This document shows positions 1-7,426 of a stretch of 9,001 nucleotides of DNA, one piece after another; positions within the stretch are counted from its first letter, which is position 1, and each line of letters opens with the position of its first letter. The stretch spans positions 1 to 9,001 of the forward strand of contig JAFZLE010000041.1 of assembly GCA_017551645.1 (NCBI GenBank), written 5' to 3'. This DNA is from Clostridia bacterium. Lineage in GTDB: Bacteria > Bacillota > Clostridia > Christensenellales > Aristaeellaceae. Under the pieces are notes generated by a model. That model saw only the letters and a list, made by a program, of their open reading frames with translations, was not told the origin of the DNA and made no database searches. A program made the translations under genes and the position numbers.

Positions 1-615
1 GATAAGGCGGAAAGCATAAAGGGAGTTTATATATCCAACGCGGGCCAGCTGGCACTTGAGTGGCCGAGGGAAAGGCGTTTCGACTTCTCCATGAACATAG
101 CGAACAACGCCGCCCTGGACTATCTTGAGATCAAAGACGACATCTACACGCCTTCCGTAGAGCTGACTTGCCGGGAGATACGCCAGATGCGCGGCAGCAG
201 GGAACTGATAGTATACGGCAGGGTGCCGCTGATGCACCTCAGGCACTGCCCCCTTAACGCCCTGCGCGGAGGCGGCCTGCACAGGGAATGCCGGGCGTGC
301 GACGGCGCCAAAGCGGGAAAGCGGCTGAACGATCTGTACTATACGGACAGGACGCAGGCGCGCTTCCCGTTCAGGAGGCTGGCAAGCAATGAGGGCTGCG
401 TGATAGACCTTTTGAACAGCGTGCCCATGAACCTGCTGGCAAGGACAGCCGAGCTCCCCGAAAGCCGCGTGTGGCGCCTGCTGCTGACTGACGAGGACGA
501 AATGACCGCCGTCAGGCTGGTGAGGGCGTTCAAAAAAGCGGCTCTTGGCGAGGCGACCAAAGAAACGATCATAGATAAATATACCACGGGGCATTATTTC
601 AGGATCACGGAGTGA
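1..615 (+). CDS. Peptidase U32-family protein, C-terminal part (5' end outside window)
   Basis: The frame is open from the first base (reading D-K-A-E-S-I...) to TGA at 613-615, so this is the last 204 codons of a longer gene. The internal ATG at 91 is not a credible start because the conserved sequence runs through it. Family signs are the segment around codons 31-40 (FSMNIANNAAL), the block YGRVPLMHLRHCP around codons 74-84, and four cysteines at codons 83, 97, 100 and 133. U32 proteins once called collagenase-like proteases include members such as RlhA, TrhP and UbiU/UbiV, which work in RNA or ubiquinone hydroxylation; for several of these an iron-sulfur cluster held by four conserved Cys is known. 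The Cys spacing here (C-X13-C-X2-C-X32-C) would fit such a cluster, which is inference. It is followed by mutS2 after only 3 nt, so the two are probably co-transcribed. Substrate and exact subfamily cannot be told from the fragment. Confidence 0.85.
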   Translation, partial: DKAESIKGVYISNAGQLALEWPRERRFDFSMNIANNAALDYLEIKDDIYTPSVELTCREIRQMRGSRELIVYGRVPLMHLRHCPLNALRGGGLHRECRACDGAKAGKRLNDLYYTDRTQARFPFRRLASNEGCVIDLLNSVPMNLLARTAELPESRVWRLLLTDEDEMTAVRLVRAFKKAALGEATKETIIDKYTTGHYFRITE

Positions 616-618
616 GAG

Positions 619-2997
619 ATGACCGAAAAATACCGGCTTAAGCTGGAATACGATAAAATACTGAATATGCTTAAGGACTGCGCGGTGTCCGACATGGGGA
701 AGGCGCTTTGTCTGGAAATGCTTCCGGCAGACAGCATGAAGGACGTGGCGCGCCTTCAGCAGGAGACCGACGAGGCGCTGAACGTCATCGCCTACACGGG
801 CGGAAACCCCATGACACCGTTTGACGACGTGAGCGAGTACCTTAAACTGGCGCAGGTGGGTTCCGTGCTCACCATGAAGGCGCTGCTTAAGGTGGCGGGG
901 GCGCTCTCGGCCGCGCGGAGCATACGGCGCAGCCTTGTCACGGACAGGGAAGACACGCCGATACTCAGCGAAATGGCCTCCCGCATAGCCACCAACCGTC
1001 CGCTGGAGGAGGAGATAACCGCCGCGATCATCTCCGAGGATGAAATGAGCGACCACGCCTCCCCGGAACTGTACGACGTGCGCAGGCACATACGCCAGGT
1101 CAACGACAAGGTCAGGGAGAAACTGAACGGCTTTATCCACTCTTCTGCCATGCAGAAGTACCTTATGGACAGCATAGTCACCGTCAGAAACGGCAGGTAC
1201 GTCATCCCCGTCAAGTCGGAATACCGCCAGCAGGTGCCCGGCCTGGTGCACGACCAGAGCGGTTCCGGCTCCACCGTGTTCATCGAGCCTATCAGCGTGG
1301 TGGAAGCGGGCAACGAGCTTAAAGAGCTGATGCTCAAGGAGCAGCGGGAGATCCAGCGCATACTCAGGGACTTTACCCTGCGCCTGGCTCCCGACGCGCC
1401 GCTCATAAAGAGCAGCCTGGACATAATGGCGTATCTGGACCGCGTGTTCGCCCGGGCGTTCCTGGCCAGGGTGATGAACGCGAACCCGCCCAAAATGAAC
1501 GACAGGGGGATCATACGCCTTAAGGAGGCCCGCCATCCGCTGCTGGATCCGCTCAAGGTGGTGCCGCTGACCATCTGGCTGGGTGAGGACTTTACCACCC
1601 TTGTGATCACCGGTCCCAACACCGGCGGCAAGACGGTCACTCTCAAGACCGTGGGCCTCCTTACGCTCATGGCGCAGGCGGGCATGCATATCCCGGCAGC
1701 CTACGGCAGCGAAGTCGCCGTTTTCGACGAGGTGTTCGCGGATATCGGTGACGAGCAGTCCATAGAGCAGAGCCTGTCCACATTCTCCAGCCACATGACC
1801 AACATCGTGCAGATACTGGACAACGTGAGCGAAAAAAGCCTGGTGCTGTTTGATGAACTGGGCGCGGGCACGGACCCCACCGAGGGCGCTGCCCTGGCTA
1901 TGAGCATACTGGAGACCCTGTTAAAGCGCCGTGTGCGCACATTGGCCACTACCCATTATTCGGAGCTCAAGGCCTTCGCGCTCAACACCATCGGGGTGGA
2001 AAACGCCTCGGTGGAATTCGACGTGGAGAGCTTAAGGCCCACTTATCGCCTTTCCATTGGCGTGCCGGGCAAGTCAAACGCGTTTGAGATATCCAGAAAG
2101 CTGGGGCTCGATCCGGCGATAATCTCCGATGCTTCCGAAAGGCTCAGCCGGGATCAGATCCGCTTTGAGGACGTTATCGCCAACGCGGAATACCACCGGG
2201 CGATCGCCGAGAAGGAACGCGTGCTGGCGGAAGAGGCGCACCGGGAGACGCTGCGCATACGGGCGGAAGCGAACAAAGAGCGCAGGCAGCTGGAATCCCA
2301 AAGGGAAGAAATGCTGAAAAAGAGCAAGGAAGACGCGAGAAAGCTGCTCAAAAAAGCCCAGAACGACGCGGAACAGATCATTTCGGAGCTAAAAAAGGCC
2401 CGGAACGCTTCCGGGATCAAGGAACACGAACTGCACGAGATGCGCAAGCGCCTGCAGGACGGCATAGACGAGATGGGCGAGACACTGTCTTCCGCCAAGG
2501 CGCAGGCGGGCGTCCGCCCGGAGAGCCTAAAGCCCGGGGACCGGGTATTCCTGGAAAAACTGGGCACGGACGCCACGGTGCTGACCGCGCCTGACGCTAA
2601 GGGCGACATGAATGTGCAGGCGGGTCCCATGAAGCTGAAAGCCAACATAAAGGAAGTGCTCCTGAGCACTGCAAAACCTGCCGAGAACGCGAAAAAGAGC
2701 CGTTACGAACCCAGAAAGCCCTCCGGCAGCAGCATACAGATCTCCCAGAGGCGGGGAGAGATGGAGCTTGATGTGAGGGGAATGACTGTGGAAGAAGCCC
2801 TGAACGAGATGGACCTGTTCATAGACGGGGCGAGGCTCAACAGCATCAAGAATTTCTCCATCATCCACGGAAAAGGCACGGGCGCGCTCAGAAGCGCCGT
2901 GCAGAGCGAACTTAAACGCATACCTGACGTAAAGGAATTCCGTCTGGGCCGCTACGGCGAGGGTGAAGACGGTGTGACTATAGTAACATTAAAGTGA
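619..2997 (+). CDS. mutS2: MutS2 ATPase/endonuclease with C-terminal Smr domain
   Basis: At 792 aa this is the usual MutS2 length. The N-terminal third is the MutS-type core/lever region. The ATPase follows, with Walker A GPNTGGKT at residues 332-339, Walker B LVLFDELGAGTDP at 408-420, and a TTHYSELKAFA block about 25 residues later. Residues about 515-640 are rich in Glu, Lys, Arg and Ala and look like the long coiled coil of the family. A KOW-like linker region precedes the Smr domain (about 715-792), with LDVRG at 717-721 and HGKGTG at 750-755 and the chain ending soon after, so the nuclease module is intact. MutS2 does not do mismatch repair: it is known to suppress recombination in Helicobacter, and in Bacillus it acts on collided or stalled ribosomes. 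The start ATG at 619 has GGAG at 609-612, 6 nt upstream. It sits directly after the U32 gene, and its stop overlaps an alternative GTG of the next gene. Confidence 0.97.
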   Translation: MTEKYRLKLEYDKILNMLKDCAVSDMGKALCLEMLPADSMKDVARLQQETDEALNVIAYTGGNPMTPFDDVSEYLKLAQVGSVLTMKALLKVAGALSAARSIRRSLVTDREDTPILSEMASRIATNRPLEEEITAAIISEDEMSDHASPELYDVRRHIRQVNDKVREKLNGFIHSSAMQKYLMDSIVTVRNGRYVIPVKSEYRQQVPGLVHDQSGSGSTVFIEPISVVEAGNELKELMLKEQREIQRILRDFTLRLAPDAPLIKSSLDIMAYLDRVFARAFLARVMNANPPKMNDRGIIRLKEARHPLLDPLKVVPLTIWLGEDFTTLVITGPNTGGKTVTLKTVGLLTLMAQAGMHIPAAYGSEVAVFDEVFADIGDEQSIEQSLSTFSSHMTNIVQILDNVSEKSLVLFDELGAGTDPTEGAALAMSILETLLKRRVRTLATTHYSELKAFALNTIGVENASVEFDVESLRPTYRLSIGVPGKSNAFEISRKLGLDPAIISDASERLSRDQIRFEDVIANAEYHRAIAEKERVLAEEAHRETLRIRAEANKERRQLESQREEMLKKSKEDARKLLKKAQNDAEQIISELKKARNASGIKEHELHEMRKRLQDGIDEMGETLSSAKAQAGVRPESLKPGDRVFLEKLGTDATVLTAPDAKGDMNVQAGPMKLKANIKEVLLSTAKPAENAKKSRYEPRKPSGSSIQISQRRGEMELDVRGMTVEEALNEMDLFIDGARLNSIKNFSIIHGKGTGALRSAVQSELKRIPDVKEFRLGRYGEGEDGVTIVTLK

Positions 2998-3003
2998 AAG
3001 AGG
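2998..3003 (+). promoter_or_regulatory. Ribosome binding site that fixes the HtrA-like protease start
   Basis: AAGAGG directly follows the mutS2 stop codon and lies 8 nt before ATG 3012. A GTG at 2994 is in the same frame and overlaps the mutS2 stop as GTGA, but has no Shine-Dalgarno match upstream. Starting at GTG would also add six residues before the Met-Lys-Lys of a normal signal peptide. The ATG at 3012 is therefore preferred. Confidence 0.75.
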
Positions 3004-3011
3004 TACCTGCA

Positions 3012-4136
3012 ATGAAGAAACTGATGGCGCTAGCGCTTTTGATCGCGCTGCTGCTTCCGGTATTTGCCACCGAAACGGAAGAGACTGCCGCCGAGACCGT
3101 CGTGCCTTCCCAGCCGGCGCTCAGCCTGATCTACAACAATCCGCTGCCGGAGATATTTGAGAAAGTGTCTCCCTCCGTGGCGGTGCTCGCGCAGGTCAGC
3201 TACACCTGGGACAAGGCGACCGATTCCGTGAACAAGCAGGAGAAGGGTTCCGGCAGCGCGGTATACATAAAAGAAGGCGGCTATTTCCTCACCAACCACC
3301 ATGTTATAGAGGACGCGGACGAGCTGGAGATTCGCTTGAGCGACGGCCGCGTGCTGGAAGCCGAAATCGTCGGTTCCGACGAAGCGGCGGACGTGGCGGT
3401 GGTAAAGGTCAACGAGGAACTTGAGCTCACGCCCGTTAAGATCGGCAAGTCTTCCGACCTCAAGGTGGGCGAGATAGTGCTGGTGATAGGCACGCCCATC
3501 AGCTGGGAAATGATGTACAACACCCTGACCACCGGCATCGTGTCCGGACTGGACAGGGATGAGGCGGACTACGAGGCCTCCCGCGCGATCGGGCTCATCC
3601 AGATCGACGCGGCGGTCAACCCGGGCAATTCCGGCGGCGCGCTTTTGAACCTTGAAGGCGAGATAGTGGGCATCCCCTTTATGAAGTACATGGGCTACTA
3701 CTACAAGGACGCCAACAACGAGGACTTCGTGGTATACGAGGGCTTGGCCTTTGCGGTGCCCATGGACGTGGCTTGGCCTATAGCCGAAAGCATAATCGCC
3801 ACCGGTTCCTACAAGCGTCCCCGCTTCGGCGTGACCGTGACCGACAACGAGGGCCCCGAAGAGCCACTAAAGAACTATCCGCCCGCCGGCCTGCTCATCG
3901 GCGAGGTCGAAAAAAACGGGTCCGGCTTCAAGGCGGGCTTAAGAAGCGGCGACGTGATCACCCACGTCAACGGCGTCAGGGTCAAGACCTTCAGGGAGTA
4001 TACCAAGATAGTGGACAAACTGGCCGAGGGCGAGAGCTTCACCATAAGCGTGGTGCGCTACAAGGACAAGGACGGCAATGACCTTAAAAAGTTCGAAAAG
4101 CTTGAACTCACCGTTACCCTGGAAATGATAGACTGA
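3012..4136 (+). CDS. Exported HtrA/DegP-like trypsin-family serine protease with one PDZ domain
   Basis: From ATG 3012 the protein has 374 aa. Residues 1-19 form a signal peptide (MKK, then a Leu/Ala-rich core, with a V-F-A cleavage site at 17-19), so the enzyme acts outside the membrane or stays tethered to it. An acidic, Thr/Glu-rich stretch follows. The S1C protease domain has a complete triad by motif: His97 in TNHHV, Asp127 in AADVAVVKV, and Ser207 in GNSGG. A Tyr-rich insertion (about 219-240) separates the catalytic Ser region from the GLAFAVP strand, where many HtrA proteins have a shorter loop. Residues about 275-372 form a single PDZ domain (AGLRSGDVITHVNGV). HtrA enzymes degrade misfolded or damaged exported proteins under envelope stress. 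Its placement 14 nt after mutS2 and 10 nt before an esterase suggests co-transcription. The family is secure, but which HtrA paralogue it is remains open, so no gene symbol is given. Confidence 0.92.
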   Translation: MKKLMALALLIALLLPVFATETEETAAETVVPSQPALSLIYNNPLPEIFEKVSPSVAVLAQVSYTWDKATDSVNKQEKGSGSAVYIKEGGYFLTNHHVIEDADELEIRLSDGRVLEAEIVGSDEAADVAVVKVNEELELTPVKIGKSSDLKVGEIVLVIGTPISWEMMYNTLTTGIVSGLDRDEADYEASRAIGLIQIDAAVNPGNSGGALLNLEGEIVGIPFMKYMGYYYKDANNEDFVVYEGLAFAVPMDVAWPIAESIIATGSYKRPRFGVTVTDNEGPEEPLKNYPPAGLLIGEVEKNGSGFKAGLRSGDVITHVNGVRVKTFREYTKIVDKLAEGESFTISVVRYKDKDGNDLKKFEKLELTVTLEMID

Positions 4137-4146
4137 GGAGACAGTT

Positions 4147-4938
4147 ATGGCGCTATTGGAAGCAGGCTTTTTCTCTGAGGTGCTGGGCATGTGCACGCGC
4201 ATGAACGTGATACTGCCCCAGTCCGCCCCGGGAATGATAGGGGTAGATACCGCCTCTCAGCCGCAGAAATGGAAGGTGCTGTACCTTCTGCACGGCTTAA
4301 GCGACGACCACACCATCTGGGAGCGCAGGACCAGCATAGAGCGCTACGTGAGCGACCTGCCCCTGGCGGTAATAATGCCGGAGACCCAGCGGGGCTGGTA
4401 TACGGACATGCGCCACGGCTTTAAGTGGTTCACGTTCTTTACCACCGAGCTGCCCCGGGTAGTCAAAGACTTCTTCCCAGCAGTATCCGACAAAAGGGAA
4501 GATACCTTCGTGGCGGGCCTGTCCATGGGCGGCTATGGCGCGCTCAAACTGGCGCTGTCCCGGCCGGATATCTATTCGGCGGCGGCCAGCCTATCCGGCG
4601 CGGTGGATATCGCGGAGATCTGCGAAAACGAAGTGAAAAACGGTGGGCATGAGGCGCTCGACATACTGGGCGACGTGGCGCAGGTAAGAGGCGGAAAAGA
4701 CGACCTGTTCGCCCTGTGCGAAAACTTTGATTTTGGCAAAAACGCCGCGCCCCGGCTGTTCATGTGCTGCGGCACGGAGGATATGCTCTACTGGCAGAAC
4801 GTGCGCATGAGGAACCACATAAAGGGGCTGCCTTTCGACCTCACCTATGAGGAGGAACCCGGCACCCACAACTGGGCATACTGGGACATGAAGATACAAA
4901 GCGTGCTCAAGTGGCTGAACATAGGCAGGGAGGCGTAA
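4147..4938 (+). CDS. Alpha/beta-hydrolase esterase, EstA/tributyrin-esterase type (first of a tandem pair)
   Basis: A 263-aa protein of the putative esterase family (PF00756-like). The oxyanion-side motif is LLHG near residue 50, the nucleophile elbow GLSMGG places Ser126, Asp212 lies in CGTED, and His241 lies in GTHNW, giving a full Ser-Asp-His triad. The sequence IWERRTSIERYV and the N-terminal FFSEVLGM block match the EstA-type acyl or acetyl esterases known from lactic acid bacteria, which cleave short-chain esters; S-formylglutathione hydrolases are more distant relatives. There is no signal peptide, so it is predicted to be cytoplasmic. AGGAG overlapping the protease stop serves as ribosome binding site for ATG 4147. 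The next gene is a paralogue starting 1 nt after this stop. The natural substrate is unknown; deacetylation of sugars or sugar-derived compounds would suit the neighbouring glycosidase, but that is inference. Confidence 0.9.
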   Translation: MALLEAGFFSEVLGMCTRMNVILPQSAPGMIGVDTASQPQKWKVLYLLHGLSDDHTIWERRTSIERYVSDLPLAVIMPETQRGWYTDMRHGFKWFTFFTTELPRVVKDFFPAVSDKREDTFVAGLSMGGYGALKLALSRPDIYSAAASLSGAVDIAEICENEVKNGGHEALDILGDVAQVRGGKDDLFALCENFDFGKNAAPRLFMCCGTEDMLYWQNVRMRNHIKGLPFDLTYEEEPGTHNWAYWDMKIQSVLKWLNIGREA

Positions 4939-4939
4939 C

Positions 4940-5737
4940 ATGGCACTTATACACACCAATTTTTTCAGCCAGAGCCTGGGCATGTGCGTTTCCTGCGAGG
5001 TGATACTGCCCCAGAAGAGGTTGGGCGGAGAGTTTGAAGGCCGCAGTACGGAGAAATACAAGACCATGTACCTGCTGCATGGCAAAAGCGACGACGAGAC
5101 CATCTGGCAGAGGCGTACCTCGATAGAGCGCTATGTGGCGCCCTTTGGGCTGGCGGTTGTAATGCCCGCGGCGCACCTGTCCTCTTACGCGGACATGGCC
5201 CACGGCGGCAAATACTACACCTATATCGCCAGGGAACTGCCGCAGATAATGCGGGGTTTCTTTCCCCTGAGCGACAAACGGGAAGATAACTACATCGCGG
5301 GCCTTTCCATGGGCGGCGCAGGCGCGATGAAGATAGGGCTTAACAACATAGACAGTTTTTCTGCCATAGGCTGCCTGTCCGCGGGCGCCGTGAACGGTGA
5401 CCCAAACGACGTGTCCACGCCTGCCAAAAAGGAAAGGCATGACTACCTGTACGGAGACAGGGTGCTGGAATGGACCGAGGAGGACGTGTACGGCGCGGCG
5501 CTCAAAGCGGTGGAAAGCGGCAAGCCGCTGCCCCGTATATACCACAGCTGCGGCACGGAGGACTTTATACAGGAAAGCGCGCTTAAGACCAGGGCGTTCA
5601 TGGAAAGCCTGCCGGGGGACCCGTTCTCATACGTGTACGAAGCTGATCCGGGCGTGCACAGCTGGGAGTACTGGGACTGCCACATACAGCGCTTTTTAAG
5701 CTTCCTGGGTCTGGAAAAGGGCGAGTTTCACAGCTGA
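4940..5737 (+). CDS. Alpha/beta-hydrolase esterase, EstA type (second of the tandem pair)
   Basis: A 265-aa paralogue of the preceding esterase. It shares the N-terminal MAL...FFS..LGMC...VILPQ layout, the IWQRRTSIERYV block, the nucleophile elbow GLSMGG (Ser123), the acidic residue in CGTED (Asp208) and the histidine in GVHSW (His240), followed by the same YWD-x-x-IQ-x-x-L ending. The region between the elbow and the CGTED strand differs strongly from its partner and probably shapes a different substrate pocket (inference). No signal peptide is seen. Translation is likely coupled: the upstream stop ends 1 nt before ATG 4940, and GGGAGG at 4928-4933 lies inside the end of the upstream gene. 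Ten of its 13 Ile codons are ATA, a habit seen in the neighbouring genes. The substrate is not predictable beyond short-chain carboxylic esters. Confidence 0.9.
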   Translation: MALIHTNFFSQSLGMCVSCEVILPQKRLGGEFEGRSTEKYKTMYLLHGKSDDETIWQRRTSIERYVAPFGLAVVMPAAHLSSYADMAHGGKYYTYIARELPQIMRGFFPLSDKREDNYIAGLSMGGAGAMKIGLNNIDSFSAIGCLSAGAVNGDPNDVSTPAKKERHDYLYGDRVLEWTEEDVYGAALKAVESGKPLPRIYHSCGTEDFIQESALKTRAFMESLPGDPFSYVYEADPGVHSWEYWDCHIQRFLSFLGLEKGEFHS

Positions 5738-5755
5738 AATAGGGAGAAAAACGGC

Positions 5756-7360
5756 ATGAAGGGCGTTATATACCAGAGCGGGTTTTATTCTGACATAGAA
5801 GGCGCGAAACAGGGAGTGGACGAAGCCGTAAGCTTCCTTGAAGCGCTGAAGCCGGGCACGGACATAGTAGTGCTGCCTGAAAGCGCGGACATGCCCTTCC
5901 CGCCCGCCACCCGGGAAGAATACGAACAGGCGTGGGAAATGAACACTCCACGCCTGCTTTCCGTCTGCCGGGAAACGGCGAAGCGCCTTGGCTGCGTCTT
6001 GTTCGTGAACGCGGGAGACAAAACGGAAAAAGGCTATTATAACACCACTTTCGCCTTCGACCGGCAGGGCAACATCGTGGGGAAGTACCTTAAGCAGCAC
6101 CTTACTCCCGGCGAGATCACCCGCCTTAAGCTCCGGAGCGATTACTGCGAGGAGTACGCGGAGCCATATACAATAGAGATCGACGGAGTTAAGTACGCCT
6201 TCCTCACCTGCTACGATTTTTATTTCTACGAGAGCCTGAGCTTTATCGCCCAGAAACGCCCCCATGTGATCATCGGCTGCGCGCAGCAGCGCAGCGACAC
6301 CCACGAAACGGCCAAGATCTACGGCCGTTTCATCGCCTACACCACCGGCGCGTACCTGTTAAGGAGCGGCGTGTCCCTGGGGGATGACTGCGCCACGGCG
6401 GGCTCCTCCATGGCGGTAGGGCCGGACGGGGAGATACTGGCGTATAAGGAGAACGGCGCGGGCGCAATAGAATTCGAGTTCGATCCATTCAAAAAGTACT
6501 TAAAGCCCATGGGCTTCATGAACCCGGTGGGGCTGCACCACGACTACACCGAAAAGGGCCGGCGGCCCTGGAAGTACCGCGCCGCGGGCAGCGCCGTGAT
6601 ACGGGACGACAAAAGCCTGCCCTACCCCCGGCTGTGCGCCCACAGGGGCTTCAGCACGATAGCGCCGGAAAACTCCATGCCCGCCTTCGGCGCGGCTGTC
6701 GCACTGGGCGCGCAGGAGATAGAGTTCGACCTGTGGTGGACGCAGGACGGGGACGTGGTGTCCATACACGACTCCACATTGGACAGAGTGTCCGACGGCC
6801 ACGGCAAGGTGTACGAAAAAACGCTGGAGGAACTCAGGCAGCTGGACTTCGGTTTCCGGTTCTCTGATAAGTACAAAGGCCTCAGGATAGTACGGTTCGA
6901 GGAGATACTGAAGCATTTCAGCGGCCAGGTCATCATGAACGTGCACATAAAAGACACGGACGACGTGAGCCCCCTGGACGAGGAGCACTTGAAGCGCGTC
7001 ATCAGGCTGATCGACAAGTACGACAACCGCAGGTATGTTTACTTCATGAGCGGCAACGACGCGGTGCTTAGGCAGCTTAAGCGCCTGGCTCCGGACATCG
7101 CCCTGTGCGTGGGGGAGAACTCCCGCCACTTTGAGATAGTGAACAGGGCGATAGAGCTGGGCATCGACCGGGTGCAGCTGTTCAAGCCCTATTTCAACAC
7201 AGAGATGATACAGAAGGCCAAACAGCACGGCATAAAGCTCAATGTGTTCTGGTCCGACGAGCCGGAGGAAGCGCGGCGTTTCCTGGACATGGGCATAGAC
7301 TGCATCCTCACCAACGACTACCTGAACATAAAGACCGCCCTGAAAGACAGGATAGAATAA
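5756..7360 (+). CDS. Fusion protein: carbon-nitrogen hydrolase (nitrilase-type) + glycerophosphodiester phosphodiesterase
   Basis: A single 534-aa frame holds two enzymes. Residues 1 to about 265 are a nitrilase-superfamily domain with the Glu-Lys-Cys triad: Glu42 in VVLPES, Lys113 in KYLKQHL and Cys152 in LTCYDF; the later SSMAVGPDGEILA stretch is the usual closing strand motif. Such domains hydrolyse amides or nitriles, and most members are amidases. Residues about 290-534 are a GDPD domain: HRG at 296-298, Glu305 in APEN, Glu323 and Asp325 in EFD, and HD at 338-339, matching the metal-binding and acid/base set of enzymes that split glycerophosphodiesters to sn-glycerol 3-phosphate and an alcohol. 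Both active sites look intact. There is no signal peptide or membrane segment, so it is predicted to be cytoplasmic. GGGAG at 5742-5746 precedes ATG 5756 by 9 nt; the gap to the esterase is 18 nt. The joint substrate is unknown; an amide-bearing glycerophosphodiester headgroup is a speculative candidate. Confidence 0.9.
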   Translation: MKGVIYQSGFYSDIEGAKQGVDEAVSFLEALKPGTDIVVLPESADMPFPPATREEYEQAWEMNTPRLLSVCRETAKRLGCVLFVNAGDKTEKGYYNTTFAFDRQGNIVGKYLKQHLTPGEITRLKLRSDYCEEYAEPYTIEIDGVKYAFLTCYDFYFYESLSFIAQKRPHVIIGCAQQRSDTHETAKIYGRFIAYTTGAYLLRSGVSLGDDCATAGSSMAVGPDGEILAYKENGAGAIEFEFDPFKKYLKPMGFMNPVGLHHDYTEKGRRPWKYRAAGSAVIRDDKSLPYPRLCAHRGFSTIAPENSMPAFGAAVALGAQEIEFDLWWTQDGDVVSIHDSTLDRVSDGHGKVYEKTLEELRQLDFGFRFSDKYKGLRIVRFEEILKHFSGQVIMNVHIKDTDDVSPLDEEHLKRVIRLIDKYDNRRYVYFMSGNDAVLRQLKRLAPDIALCVGENSRHFEIVNRAIELGIDRVQLFKPYFNTEMIQKAKQHGIKLNVFWSDEPEEARRFLDMGIDCILTNDYLNIKTALKDRIE

Positions 7361-7426
7361 GCGGACGGTACACGTTGACAGACGACCGGAGAATCGCGCG
7401 AACTTATAAAACCGGAGGTGTGAGAC

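Noticed and set aside
91..615. A separate short gene starting at ATG 91
   Set aside because: The same frame stays open and conserved-looking back to base 1, so this is the tail of a longer U32-family gene rather than a complete small protein.
792..1685. 297-codon open frame on the - strand inside mutS2
   Set aside because: Ser/Arg-rich translation antisense to a conserved coding region, with no recognisable motif; a shadow of the real gene.
2994..3011. GTG start for the protease overlapping the mutS2 stop
   Set aside because: There is no Shine-Dalgarno sequence before it, while ATG 3012 has one at good spacing and gives a standard signal peptide.
7375..7410. Possible sigma-A promoter before the GH18 gene (TTGACA at 7375-7380, TATAAA at 7405-7410)
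   Set aside because: The spacer between the boxes is 24 nt, too long for a standard promoter (about 17 nt), and no better -10 is found at the right distance. An internal promoter in this gap is possible but not supported.
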